Assembly: GCA_944385925.1 (NCBI GenBank)
Contig: CALWZE010000003.1
Coordinates: 1-48,220 of the forward strand
Length of the DNA stretch: 48,220 nt
DNA from: an uncultured Clostridia bacterium
Lineage (GTDB): Bacteria; Bacillota; Clostridia; Oscillospirales; Ruminococcaceae
Direction of reading: 5' to 3'
The notes below the pieces were generated by a model. The model searched no databases. It worked only from the letters and a program-made list of their open reading frames with translations, and was not told the DNA's origin. The translations under genes were made by a program, and so were the position numbers. How positions within the stretch are numbered: position 1 is the stretch's first letter; each line of letters begins with the position of its first letter. Below are positions 1 through 7,763 of the stretch, in pieces.

Positions 1-2
1 TG

Positions 3-824
3 CCGATGATCGATGTTGCGACGGTGGGTTTCCTCGTCGGTCAGGGAATCGGACGCTGGGGCAACTTCTTTAACCAGGAAGCTTTCGGTATCAACACGAG
101 ACTCCCCTGGGGAATGACAAGCGAAACGATTGTAAATTACCTGACCAACAACGCTGAGATGCTGCAATCTCACAACATCTTTGTCGATCCGACAATGCCG
201 GTGCACCCCACTTTCTTGTATGAATCGATCTGGTGTTTGCTGGGCGCGGTTATCTTTATCATCTACGCCAAACGACGCAGGTTTGACGGCGAAATGACCC
301 TGATGTACTTTGCGTGGAACGGATTCGGACGCGCTTTCATTGAAGGACTGCGGACCGACAGCCTGTATATCGGAGAATTCCGTGTGTCTCAGATTCTTGC
401 CATTGCAGGCGCGGTACTGGCGATTCTTGCAATTGTTGTCGTGCGTATGCGCATTAACCGCAAGGGCGACCCCGCTTATCTCATGCCTTACGGACATACT
501 GAAAAATGCGCGCAGGAACTTGCCGAGCTGGAAAAAGAGCGGCTGGAGAAAAGCAAAAAGCGCGGCAATAATCAGCAGACCGAGGCTGAAAGCGAATCGG
601 AAACAGCTGACACGCAGCAGGTGGCAGAACCTTCCAAACCGGTTCCTGTGCAGGAAGAGAGCGAATTGCCGGCCAAACCGGTAAGCCGGAAACTCGATGA
701 GCAGGGAAATGAGTTGGAAGAGCCTGAGCAGGCGGAAAATCAGCAGGATGCTGAGGCCGAGGAGACTGACAGCACACCGCAGCAAGAGCCGGCGGCGGAA
801 GAGGACAGCGAGAAAAAAGACTGA
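3..824 (+). CDS. lgt: Prolipoprotein diacylglyceryl transferase, 5' end cut off, acidic C-terminal tail
   Basis: Lgt moves diacylglycerol from phosphatidylglycerol to the lipobox cysteine of prolipoproteins at the membrane. The frame is open to the left edge, so the N-terminal part is missing. The visible part opens with the family signature GQGIGRWGNFFNQEAFG (about residues 14-30), which carries the conserved Arg, Asn and Glu, then membrane segments and GFGRAFIEGLRTDSLYIG with the later conserved Arg. After the last membrane segment (about residue 147) comes a basic stretch and then about 90 residues rich in Glu, Gln, Ala, Ser and Pro, which ordinary Lgt proteins of 260-290 residues lack. 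The tail should face the cytoplasm if topology is as in known Lgt. A strong terminator follows directly. Family call is sure; the role of the tail is unknown. Confidence 0.95.
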   Translation, partial: PMIDVATVGFLVGQGIGRWGNFFNQEAFGINTRLPWGMTSETIVNYLTNNAEMLQSHNIFVDPTMPVHPTFLYESIWCLLGAVIFIIYAKRRRFDGEMTLMYFAWNGFGRAFIEGLRTDSLYIGEFRVSQILAIAGAVLAILAIVVVRMRINRKGDPAYLMPYGHTEKCAQELAELEKERLEKSKKRGNNQQTEAESESETADTQQVAEPSKPVPVQEESELPAKPVSRKLDEQGNELEEPEQAENQQDAEAEETDSTPQQEPAAEEDSEKKD

Positions 825-830
825 TTCAAT

Positions 831-866
831 AAAAAAAGAGAGAGCTTTGCTCTCTCTTTTTTATTT
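831..866 (+). terminator. Rho-independent terminator after lgt
   Basis: Perfect A/G-rich stem (AAAAAGAGAGAGC) with a TTT loop and its complement, running into TTTTTTATTT, 7 nt after the lgt stop. Confidence 0.95.
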
Positions 867-924
867 AATATGGCATCAATAACGCAGCTTTCTTATGAAA
901 CTGCGGACTGTGCAAATATCGGTA

Positions 925-944
925 TATTTTCGCCGGCGAAAATA
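925..944. repeat. 20-bp perfect palindrome TATTTTCGCCGGCGAAAATA
   Basis: Every base pairs with its mirror position. It lies about 60 nt past the lgt terminator and about 125 nt past the lysR stop, between two convergent genes. No T-run follows on either strand, so it is not a standard terminator. The rest of 867-1070 holds no supportable gene. Confidence 0.6.
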
Positions 945-1070
945 ACCTTTTGCGGAAGGTCTGCTTTTTGATGCATCAGCAGGGCACCGTGATATGAGAA
1001 AAAGGCGGATTCTTGATGCCGATGAACCGGAATTTGCATATTATGTTTTTGCGCAGAAAAAGGGCAATGC

Positions 1071-1961
1071 TCAGGGCTTGCAACTGTGATAAATTCTCGT
1101 AATGGCCTGCAGGACTTCATCATGACCGAAGTCTCGATTATATAGCAGATTGGTTTCCCGAATCATGCTGAGATTCTCAATCGGCAGGGCGGTCAGTTTG
1201 GATTTGTTCAGTTCATCCAGACAGGCGCTGCGCGGCAGAATTGAAATGCCGAAGTCTTTTCGCACGAGATCTTTAATTGTCGCCACATTATCGACTTCAA
1301 GCGCAATATTGAAATCCCGTATGGACATTTTAAGCCGTTCCAGATGCGAGTCCAGCAGAAGCCTCGTCCCGGAATTCGGCAGGCGCAAAATCAGCTTTTC
1401 TCCGCGCAGATCGTCCAGTGTGACCAGACTCTTTTTGGCAAGGGGACTGTTGTTCGGAAGGATGCAGACCAGATAATCTGTGTCCAGAAGCAGCGACTGG
1501 ATCGTCGGATCAGGGAGTTCGCCCTCCACGACTGCGATATCCAGCTCATAATTCGCCAGCAACTCATAAAGATTGTTCATGGTATCCGTAACAATCGTAA
1601 TGGTCAGACCCGGTGTTTCGCTGGCGTATTTTGCAAAAGCTTCGGTGATCACACTGCTTTCTGCGGTATGCGTAATGCCCACGCGCAGCTTGGTCAGGCG
1701 CTCACGCGCGTCCTCCAGCGCGCCGGACATTTTATTGTACAAACCCGAAATGCGCCGCGCGTACCTTAATGCGATTTCTCCCTGCGCGGTGAGCCGGAAA
1801 TCCCCTCTTTTTCGGTAAAAAAGCCGGACGCCGAGCTCCTGCTCCAGCTGCGCGATATGGTGGCTGACTGCGGGCTGGGTCAGCGAGAGCAATTCAGCTG
1901 CCCGGGTAAAATTTTTTGTTTCACAAACTGTCAGAAAGGTCGTCAGCTTTGCATCCAGCAC
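1071..1961 (-). CDS. LysR-family transcriptional regulator
   Basis: A DNA-binding regulator of LysR type, 296 residues, the usual length. The winged helix-turn-helix is at the N-terminus ([20 protein letters not shown], then [20 protein letters not shown]), followed by a linker helix and a periplasmic-binding-protein-like effector domain ([21 protein letters not shown]). An ATG six codons upstream is open, but GGAGGG lies inside those codons, 6-7 nt before a GTG, so GTG at 1961 is the likely start. The gene is divergent from a cation/proton antiporter, and a 12-bp palindrome sits in the shared control region, so autoregulation and control of the antiporter are likely (inference). The effector is unknown. 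Confidence 0.93.
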   Translation of the reverse strand: MLDAKLTTFLTVCETKNFTRAAELLSLTQPAVSHHIAQLEQELGVRLFYRKRGDFRLTAQGEIALRYARRISGLYNKMSGALEDARERLTKLRVGITHTAESSVITEAFAKYASETPGLTITIVTDTMNNLYELLANYELDIAVVEGELPDPTIQSLLLDTDYLVCILPNNSPLAKKSLVTLDDLRGEKLILRLPNSGTRLLLDSHLERLKMSIRDFNIALEVDNVATIKDLVRKDFGISILPRSACLDELNKSKLTALPIENLSMIRETNLLYNRDFGHDEVLQAITRIYHSCKP

Positions 1962-1984
1962 TTCTGTCCCTCCATTCAAACAAT

Positions 1985-2025
1985 TTATAGCTATAAAGAA
2001 TAATATAATTTGTCTAAATAGTCAA
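1985..2025. promoter_or_regulatory. Divergent control region of the LysR gene and antiporter, with palindromic operator
   Basis: On the minus strand TTGACT (2025-2020), a 17-nt spacer and TATTCT (2002-1997) form a good promoter for the regulator. On the plus strand TATAAT (2004-2009) has no good -35, as expected for an activated promoter. The palindrome TTATAGCTATAA at 1985-1996 fits a LysR box (T-N11-A, 1985-1997). It lies just downstream of the regulator's -10 and at the -35 position of the antiporter promoter. Confidence 0.65.
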
Positions 2026-2072
2026 GCGGCGATATGATGGGGAAAAAGAAAATCCGGAAAGGAGTGCGGAGT

Positions 2073-3347
2073 ATGCAGATTATATGGGATCAGATCGGGC
2101 AGGTGCCTGCGGTGTTGTTGGTGTTGTCCATCGTTCTGTTTGCGGGATTTGGCTTTACGAGGTTGACAAATCTGCTTCGATTGCCGAAAGTCAGCGGCTA
2201 TATCCTGGCCGGTATCCTCATCGGGCCGCATCTTCTGGGACTGATACCGGAAAGCGTAGTACAGGGAATGGATTTTGTAAGCGACATAGCTTTGGCCTTC
2301 ATCGCTTTCGGCGTCGGCAGATTTTTTAAAAAAGAAACCCTGCGCAAAACAGGCCCCGCTGTTCTGGTGATCACCTTGATGGAGTCGCTGCTCGCCGGAC
2401 TGCTGATTGCGCTCAGCATGAGAATACTTTTCTCGCTCAGCTGGGAGATGTCGATTCTCCTTGGTGCGATTGCGACCGCCACAGCGCCCGCAAGTACTTT
2501 GATGACCATTAACCAGTATAAGGGAAAGGGCGAATTTGTAGACCTGCTCTTGCAGGTCGTCGTGTTGGATGATGTCGTTTGCCTGCTGGTGTTCAGCGTT
2601 TCCGCGGCTTTTGCCGCTTCAGCAGACGGCGGTGTTATCAGCGCGTCCAGCATTCTGCTCCCCCTTGCGCTGAATGCGGCTGCGGTCGGCGTGGGTGTTG
2701 TTTTTGCACTGATGCTCAAACTGCTGCTGCCTGCACGCCGCAGCAACGATAACCGGCTCATTATTGTGGTAGCAATGCTGCTTGGGCTGTCCGGTCTGTG
2801 TTCCGCATTTGACGTGTCACCGCTGCTTTCCTGTATGGCGTTTGGCGCAGTTTACATCAACCGCACTGGGGATGAGGAACTGTATGACCAGATCAATCTT
2901 TTTACGCCGCCGATTATGCTGATGTTTTTTGTAATTTCCGGCATGAACCTGGACATTGGCATGCTGGCGGATTTTGGAATTGTCGGCGTAGCATATTTTC
3001 TTATTCGGATTGCAGGAAAATATATCGGCGCGTTTGCGGGTTGCAAGATCATGAAGACCAGCCGCACAGTGCGCAGCAATCTTGGATTTGCATTGATACC
3101 GCAAGCCGGTGTCGCAATCGGCCTTGCGTATTTGTCCCAGCGGCTCTTGCCGGCTCAGGTCGGAGATCTGCTGATGACTATCGTGCTCGCGTCGTCGGTG
3201 CTTTATGAGCTGGCCGGTCCGGCGTGCGCGAAAATGGCTCTTGTGCGTACCGGAGCGATCCGGCTGGACAGCGGTCGGACCCAAAGCGTGAGTCAGAAAA
3301 GCGAAGAAGGCGTCGCATCCATACCCTGTGAAAGTGCTTCTGTTTAA
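2073..3347 (+). CDS. CPA2-type cation/proton antiporter (Kef/NapA-like membrane domain)
   Basis: A polytopic membrane protein of 424 residues with about a dozen hydrophobic segments and a short hydrophilic end, matching the Na+/H+ exchanger domain of the CPA2 family. Seen are the glycine-rich early helix (RLPKVSGYILAGILIGPHLL) and VVVLDDVVCLLVFSVSA, where the paired Asp fits the ion-binding helix. No TrkA-N nucleotide-binding domain is attached, unlike full KefB/C. An ATG at 2034 is in frame, but AAAGGAG at 2058-2064 is 8 nt before the ATG at 2073, which I chose. The neighbouring divergent LysR gene probably controls it. The transported ion (Na+ or K+) cannot be told from sequence. Confidence 0.9.
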   Translation: MQIIWDQIGQVPAVLLVLSIVLFAGFGFTRLTNLLRLPKVSGYILAGILIGPHLLGLIPESVVQGMDFVSDIALAFIAFGVGRFFKKETLRKTGPAVLVITLMESLLAGLLIALSMRILFSLSWEMSILLGAIATATAPASTLMTINQYKGKGEFVDLLLQVVVLDDVVCLLVFSVSAAFAASADGGVISASSILLPLALNAAAVGVGVVFALMLKLLLPARRSNDNRLIIVVAMLLGLSGLCSAFDVSPLLSCMAFGAVYINRTGDEELYDQINLFTPPIMLMFFVISGMNLDIGMLADFGIVGVAYFLIRIAGKYIGAFAGCKIMKTSRTVRSNLGFALIPQAGVAIGLAYLSQRLLPAQVGDLLMTIVLASSVLYELAGPACAKMALVRTGAIRLDSGRTQSVSQKSEEGVASIPCESASV

Positions 3348-3374
3348 TATTTGCATGCTTTTTTTCGCGGCTAC

Positions 3375-3403
3375 TGTACAAAATAGTTAAAATGCGCTAG
3401 AAT
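3375..3403 (+). promoter_or_regulatory. Promoter of udk
   Basis: TGTACA at 3375-3380, 17-nt spacer, TAGAAT at 3398-3403. Transcription would start near 3410, which rules out the in-frame ATG at 3402 and supports the start at 3438. Confidence 0.6.
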
Positions 3404-3437
3404 GAAAAGCAGTTTGAAGGAACAAGGGGTTGCGGGT

Positions 3438-4079
3438 ATGGATGTAATGATCATCGGTGTGGCAGGAGGAACGGGAAGCGGAAAAACGACCATAACCAAA
3501 CGGCTGCAAAAAGAGCTGGGCGATAATATCAGCGTGGTCAAACATGATAACTATTATAAGCGCCATGACGATCTGACCTACGAGCAGCGCGCGCAGCTTA
3601 ACTATGATCATCCCGACGCATTTGACACCGATCTTATGGTCGAACACCTCAAACAACTCAAGGCCGGCAAGGCAATTGATTGCCCGGTATACGATTTTAC
3701 GATTCACAACCGCTCCGATCAAACTATTCGCATCAACCCGTCCAAGGTAATTGTCGTCGAGGGCATTCTTATTTTACAGAATCCCGAACTCGTCAAATTG
3801 CTGGACATCAAGATATTTGTCGATACCGACGCGGATGTGCGGATCATCCGGCGCATCCTGCGTGACGTACAGAGCCGCGGCCGCACGCTGGAGTCGGTCA
3901 CGACCCAGTATCTGACCACGGTAAAACCGATGCATGAGCAGTTCGTGGACCCGAGCAAACGAAATGCGGACATCGTGGTGCTGGAAGGCGGTCACAATCT
4001 GGTTGCGCTGGAAATGATTATAGAAAGAATCAAAAGCCACATTAATCAGAGCCATCTGGAGAATACTATTCACAGCTGA
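3438..4079 (+). CDS. udk: Uridine kinase
   Basis: Phosphorylates uridine and cytidine in pyrimidine salvage, in the cytoplasm. The P-loop GVAGGTGSGKTTI is at the N-terminus, followed by the hallmark HDNYYKRHDD and LNYDHPDAFDTDL, the base-binding region YDFTIHNRSDQT, and the RDVQSRGRTLESVTTQY lid region. Length is 213 residues, the family norm. AAGGGG at 3424-3429 lies 8 nt before the chosen ATG; an earlier ATG at 3402 would fall before the predicted transcript start. Followed after 19 nt by a small membrane protein, probably in one transcript ending at the terminator at 4432. Confidence 0.96.
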   Translation: MDVMIIGVAGGTGSGKTTITKRLQKELGDNISVVKHDNYYKRHDDLTYEQRAQLNYDHPDAFDTDLMVEHLKQLKAGKAIDCPVYDFTIHNRSDQTIRINPSKVIVVEGILILQNPELVKLLDIKIFVDTDADVRIIRRILRDVQSRGRTLESVTTQYLTTVKPMHEQFVDPSKRNADIVVLEGGHNLVALEMIIERIKSHINQSHLENTIHS

Positions 4080-4098
4080 AAGGAAAGAGGTGCTGAGA

Positions 4099-4413
4099 AT
4101 GAAAATACCTGTTGTGAACGCCCTGATAGAGAAACGGGAGAAAAAACGCCGAAGAGAAAAAACACGCCAAACCGTCAAGATTGTCATCTCGGTGGTTGCC
4201 GGCGTGATCGTTCTGTTTTCCTTTGTTGCTTCGCTGGTCATGCTGATCGAACGCTGGGTGCAGAATCGTGAGCAGAGAAAACAGAAATTTGCTGCTTTTA
4301 TGCAGCGGCTCAGGGAGAAAATCCCGTTTTTGAAGGCAAAACCCGTTTATTGTGTTGACAATTTTGGAGACCAGGACATTCCGGAAGAGGAAGAAGACCC
4401 AGAGCTTTTTTAA
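4099..4413 (+). CDS. Small single-span membrane protein, unknown function
   Basis: 104 residues. A strongly basic N-terminus (EKREKKRRREKTRQ) precedes one hydrophobic segment (about residues 28-49, IVISVVAGVIVLFSFVASLV), then a basic stretch and an acidic end (EEEEDPELF). By the positive-inside rule the N-terminus is cytoplasmic. The start is set by GGAAAGAGG, 8 nt before the ATG at 4099; a GTG at 4090 overlaps that site. It sits between udk and a strong terminator, probably in the same transcript. I do not recognise the family. Confidence 0.75.
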   Translation: MKIPVVNALIEKREKKRRREKTRQTVKIVISVVAGVIVLFSFVASLVMLIERWVQNREQRKQKFAAFMQRLREKIPFLKAKPVYCVDNFGDQDIPEEEEDPELF

Positions 4414-4431
4414 AACAGAAGAGCAAAAAAT

Positions 4432-4467
4432 AAAAGCATCGCCGCTTAAAAACGGTGATGCTTTTTT
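4432..4467 (+). terminator. Rho-independent terminator of udk transcript
   Basis: AAAAGCATCGCCG pairs with CGGTGATGCTTTT around an 8-nt loop and runs into T residues. Confidence 0.93.
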
Positions 4468-4514
4468 ATTGTATACGTATTCAGATCAGAATTATAAAGC
4501 ATCGAGAGAAGCGG

Positions 4515-4735
4515 AAAAGAATATAAAAATCTGTTTATAACGCAAGGACAGATTTTTGGTGTTAAATTCCAGGTTAAGGGCCATGGAACAAGTGACGCGA
4601 GCGGTAGGTTTTCCATCTTCCCTTAAACGGCTCGACCGCATGATGTTTTAGCAGGAAGCGTACGTATGCTTATCTTATTGATTAGAACCACATTTTGATG
4701 GAAGCTTGAGGAACTTCCGCGTCAAATGTACAATG
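4515..4735 (-). ncRNA. Candidate structured RNA or structured 3' UTR: four adjacent hairpins
   Basis: Four hairpins lie side by side: 4525-4534 with 4548-4557 (10 perfect pairs); 4574-4588 with 4611-4626 (7 + 6 pairs around a small internal loop, 22-nt apical loop); 4656-4671; and 4690-4704 with 4714-4729. Read on the minus strand, the last hairpin reached (4557-4525) runs into TTTTTATATTCTTTT, so it works as a terminator for a minus-strand transcript. That transcript could be the 3' UTR of the alarmone synthetase gene, or a separate RNA. I see no match to 6S, tmRNA, SRP or RNase P RNA signatures. 4736-4975 holds nothing else I can support. Confidence 0.4.
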
Positions 4736-4975
4736 AGCGACAAATTCATCGCGATTCAAAAAATGCTGTGAAAGAAAATCTCCCTTTATGGGCTGCCAGT
4801 GGTGCAGAAGGCAGATCCCTCAGCGCTTCTCACGAGGTTTGCTGTAAAAAAGCCAGTTGGAGACCGACAAAAGCGCGCAAGGCTTCGAAAGCAGCAAAAG
4901 TTTTCCTAACGATCTGCGGCGCTCTTTTTAGACCGGTTATCAGTTTGATTGGCGCATCTCACCCTTGTCGGCAAA

Positions 4976-5650
4976 TTATTCCGATGCCTCAATGCGGTTG
5001 TGCAAGGCCTGCATCCGCTCATCGACCGAGGCGATAGCTTCCGAACAGGCGCGCAGTTCCTGAACGATTGGCCCGGAATCAGAAATGTTTTTCTTATATT
5101 TCAATTTGTGTTCCAGGCTTGCCCAAAAATCCATTGCAATTGTGCGAAACTGCACCTCAACCTTCATCGGCCTTTTTTCATCCGAAAGGAAAATCGGAAC
5201 CTCAACAATATAATGCAAACTGCGGTATCCGTTGGGCTTGGGGTTGGCAATGTAATCTTTGACGTTGATCACGGTGATATCGTCCTGCTTGGAAAACATG
5301 TCCGCCAGTGCATAGATATCATCAATAAAAGAACAGATGATCCGCACGCCCGCTACGTCAAAAATATTCTGTTCGACAGCCTCCAGAGAAATCGGGAGTC
5401 CTTTGCGCTTGAGCTTGTCGCAGATGCTCAGAGGCTGTTTAATTCGCGTTTTGATCGACTCAACCGGATTGCGCTTATAGCGAACCGAAAATTCCCGGTC
5501 AAGAACTTCAAACTTCGTGCGGACCTCCTGAAGCGCGCAGTCATAGTACATCATCAGCTCACGAAAGGGTTCAGCCTTTTGCAAGAGCTGCATCGCACGG
5601 TCGCCTGACACAAATTCAAGTGCAGCGCCCGGCTGCAGGTTTTCATCCAT
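4976..5650 (-). CDS. Small alarmone synthetase (RelP/RelQ type GTP pyrophosphokinase)
   Basis: Makes (p)ppGpp by moving pyrophosphate from ATP to GTP or GDP. 224 residues, so a stand-alone synthetase with no hydrolase, TGS or ACT domain. Seen are the synthetase start ESIKTRIKQPLSICDKLKR, the metal/GTP region NIFDVAGVRIICSF, NPKPNGYRSLHYIVEVPIFL and VEVQFRTIAMDFWASLEHKL, which carries the Glu of the active site. The C-terminal helices (about 175-224) are those that oligomerise the family. The FLSDEKRP-VEVQFRTIAMDFWASLEHK segment looks closer to RelP/YwaC than RelQ, but I do not assign a symbol. Divergent from proC, with its own promoter. Confidence 0.93.
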   Translation of the reverse strand: MDENLQPGAALEFVSGDRAMQLLQKAEPFRELMMYYDCALQEVRTKFEVLDREFSVRYKRNPVESIKTRIKQPLSICDKLKRKGLPISLEAVEQNIFDVAGVRIICSFIDDIYALADMFSKQDDITVINVKDYIANPKPNGYRSLHYIVEVPIFLSDEKRPMKVEVQFRTIAMDFWASLEHKLKYKKNISDSGPIVQELRACSEAIASVDERMQALHNRIEASE

Positions 5651-5704
5651 TATTGTACTCCGTTAGACGCCGCCAGACAAAAGCGGCAAAATTATCCTTA
5701 AAGT

Positions 5705-5733
5705 ATTATATATATAAAATAAGGAAAAGTCCA
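5705..5733 (-). promoter_or_regulatory. Promoter of the alarmone synthetase gene
   Basis: On the minus strand TGGACT (5733-5728), a 17-nt spacer and a perfect TATAAT (5710-5705). Confidence 0.65.
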
Positions 5734-5742
5734 TTAGCAAAC

Positions 5743-5771
5743 TGTTAACATTACCAAGTTTATGTTACAAT
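5743..5771 (+). promoter_or_regulatory. Promoter of proC, extended -10
   Basis: TGTTACAAT at 5763-5771 is an extended -10. The -35 is weak (TGTTAA at 5743-5748, 17-nt spacer). Confidence 0.6.
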
Positions 5772-5806
5772 AAAACTAATTGGCGATTGAAAGAGAGGAA
5801 TTTAAA

Positions 5807-6607
5807 ATGGTAATCGGATTTATCGGTTTTGGAAATATGGCGCAGGCAATTGCGCGCGGGATAGACGCGCAAAGAGAAAAACTGGGCGCGCAGATGATTG
5901 CCTATAATCCGACAAGATCAAAAATAGAGAATTTCCCGGGCAGTGTAAGCGCCTGTGAGACTCCGTTGGAGGTGGCGAAGCGCAGCGATTATCTTTTTCT
6001 GTGCGTCAAGCCGCAGATGCTCCCCGGGTCCGCACCCGAATTCCGGGCGGGAATCGGCGCCGGCACGGTCATCGTCTCGATTATTGCAGGGGTAACGGAT
6101 GAGGCGATTCGGGCGCTGCTGAAAACCGACCGGCCAATTGTGCGGGTTATGCCCAACACGCCGCTCCTGCTGGGCAAAGGAACAACCGCGATTGCGCATC
6201 CGCAGGGCTTGAGCGAGGAGCAATATCGCTTTGTCTGCGACGTGTTCGAGTCGATCGGAACGGCCTATGAAGTCCCCGAAGATAAGTTTGATGAGATCAT
6301 CCCGGTAAATGGAAGCAGTCCGGCGCTGATCTATCAAATCGCTAAAATTGTTGCGCTCAACGCCGAAAAACATGGTCTTGACTTTGCGCGCTCGCTCGCG
6401 ATGTTTGCGGATACTTTGCAGGGAAGCGCGGCGATGATCAGGCAGTCCGGACAGGACATAGATTCACTGATAAAAATGGTGTGCTCAAAGGGCGGGACGA
6501 CCCTTGCCATGCTGGACAGTCTGCGTGACAATGGTTTTGATCAGACACTCGACAATGCACTGGACCGCTGCGTCGAGCGTGCAAAGGAACTTGGACGCGG
6601 CGAGTGA
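5807..6607 (+). CDS. proC: Pyrroline-5-carboxylate reductase
   Basis: Last step of proline synthesis: NAD(P)H-dependent reduction of pyrroline-5-carboxylate. The N-terminal Rossmann motif GFIGFGNMAQAI is at residues 4-15, the substrate side has VRVMPNTPLLLGKG and the C-terminal domain ends with the family block SKGGTTLAMLDSL. Length is 266 residues, the family norm. A TTG at 5780 is open in frame, but GAGAGG lies about 9 nt before the ATG at 5807, which matches the family start. Single-gene transcript from the promoter at 5771 to the terminator at 6627. Confidence 0.97.
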   Translation: MVIGFIGFGNMAQAIARGIDAQREKLGAQMIAYNPTRSKIENFPGSVSACETPLEVAKRSDYLFLCVKPQMLPGSAPEFRAGIGAGTVIVSIIAGVTDEAIRALLKTDRPIVRVMPNTPLLLGKGTTAIAHPQGLSEEQYRFVCDVFESIGTAYEVPEDKFDEIIPVNGSSPALIYQIAKIVALNAEKHGLDFARSLAMFADTLQGSAAMIRQSGQDIDSLIKMVCSKGGTTLAMLDSLRDNGFDQTLDNALDRCVERAKELGRGE

Positions 6608-6626
6608 TCGCGGCCTGATTGATGGA

Positions 6627-6662
6627 AAAGCGCCGGAACATCTCAAGGTGTTCCGGCGCTTT
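6627..6662 (+). terminator. Terminator-like hairpin after proC
   Basis: AAAGCGCCGGAACA pairs perfectly with TGTTCCGGCGCTTT around TCTCAAGG. The T-run is short, so termination may be partial or it may serve both strands. Confidence 0.75.
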
Positions 6663-7052
6663 GATATAAAACGGGACAGGCCGACGAACTGAACAGAACG
6701 CATGCTTTGCGGCGGTTTTCCCAAATCTGCACCCCCATCTCAAAGCAGATTTTTCGCGCAGCCCGGACAGATGCAGCGGAAAGCAGATAAAACGTTTTTT
6801 GATTATCTGCTGCCGTAGATACGGGGTTGCCGTCAAATTTGCCGTATGGACTTTGCAGCGGCGGCCTGGACACGCCGCCGAGAACCTAAACGGTTCAGGA
6901 ATCACAGCTTTATGAAGCTGCCGCCATTATCGTCGTAAAAGATATTTCATACGCAGAGTGCCGTGGCTGTGCGTCGTTTCGGTCCTCGCTTCGTTGACAA
7001 AATCGGAACGGCAATTACAGGACTGAAGGCGAAGAGATAAGTGAAATTGCGG
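6663..7052. other. Non-coding stretch with a row of hairpins
   Basis: No supportable gene lies between proC and the end of xpt. Hairpins are at 6723-6752 (AAATCTGC with GCAGATTT, then a short T-run on the plus strand), 6782-6811 (AGCAGATAA with TTATCTGCT), 6860-6879 (GGCGGC with GCCGCC), 6882-6896 (GAACC with GGTTC) and 6905-6920 (CAGCTT with AAGCTG). GCAGAT recurs in both orientations. On the minus strand it would be the 3' region of the xpt message. Confidence 0.4.
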
Positions 7053-7634
7053 TCAGTCGCGGAAAAAGATACCGCCCTCATCGGTCATGCGGTCCACAAT
7101 GGCCAGAGACTCTACTCTGTAACCGGCGCTGCGAAGCAGTTCTCCGCCCGGCTGGAACCCCTTTTCGATTGCAAAGCCGAAGCCGGCGATCTCTGCGCCG
7201 GCCTGCCGCGCAATTTCAGCAAGCGCGTGGGCGGCTTCCCCCATGGCAAGAAAATCGTCCACGATCAGGACGCGGTCGCTGCTGCTGAGATATTCGCTGC
7301 TTACAGAAATGGTGCAGCTTTTTCCGGTTGTATAGGAGCGGACCGGCGCTTCATATCTGCCGGCGGCGACGTTCTTATGATCTGCTTTTTTGGCGAAAAG
7401 CGCTTTAACGCCAAGCCGCCTCGCCACCTCGCAGGCGATTACAATACCGGACGCTTCAACTGTCAGCACCTTTGTGATCCGCTCCGATGCGTAAAGACGG
7501 GCAAACTCATCCGCCATTGCGCCGCATAGAACGGGATCAATCTGATGATTCAAAAAGCTGTCTACCTTTAAAATATTGCCGGGGAAAATCTTTCCCTCGG
7601 TCCGAATCTGTTGTTTGAGCCGCTCAAAAGCCAT
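7053..7634 (-). CDS. xpt: Xanthine phosphoribosyltransferase
   Basis: Converts xanthine and PRPP to XMP in purine salvage. 193 residues, as usual for Xpt. The family hallmark LKVDSFLNHQIDP is at residues 22-34, followed by TVEASGIVIACEVARRLG, the PRPP motif VLIVDDFLAMGEAAH (about 121-135) and IEKGFQPGGELL and GYRVESLAIV near the end, all close to the B. subtilis protein as I know it. AGGAG lies 9 nt before the ATG. The 5' leader is short, so no purine riboswitch is present, and no pbuX partner follows. Confidence 0.95.
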   Translation of the reverse strand: MAFERLKQQIRTEGKIFPGNILKVDSFLNHQIDPVLCGAMADEFARLYASERITKVLTVEASGIVIACEVARRLGVKALFAKKADHKNVAAGRYEAPVRSYTTGKSCTISVSSEYLSSSDRVLIVDDFLAMGEAAHALAEIARQAGAEIAGFGFAIEKGFQPGGELLRSAGYRVESLAIVDRMTDEGGIFFRD

Positions 7635-7660
7635 GAAAGCATTCTCCTGTTTTTTTTATC

Positions 7661-7689
7661 AGTGTATCATGCATTCCCTTTGGGAACAA
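7661..7689 (-). promoter_or_regulatory. Promoter of xpt
   Basis: On the minus strand TTGTTC (7689-7684), a 17-nt spacer and TACACT (7666-7661), preceded by TGA to give an extended -10. Confidence 0.65.
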
Positions 7690-7705
7690 GAGCGGAATGC
7701 GCGGC

Positions 7706-7734
7706 TTTACCGAAGCGGATAAACGTGTTATACT
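7706..7734 (+). promoter_or_regulatory. Promoter of the ferritin-VIT gene
   Basis: TTTACC at 7706-7711, 17-nt spacer, TATACT at 7729-7734, about 30 nt before the start codon. Confidence 0.7.
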
Positions 7735-7763
7735 GAGGCTGATTTTGAGCTTGAGGGGGAAAC

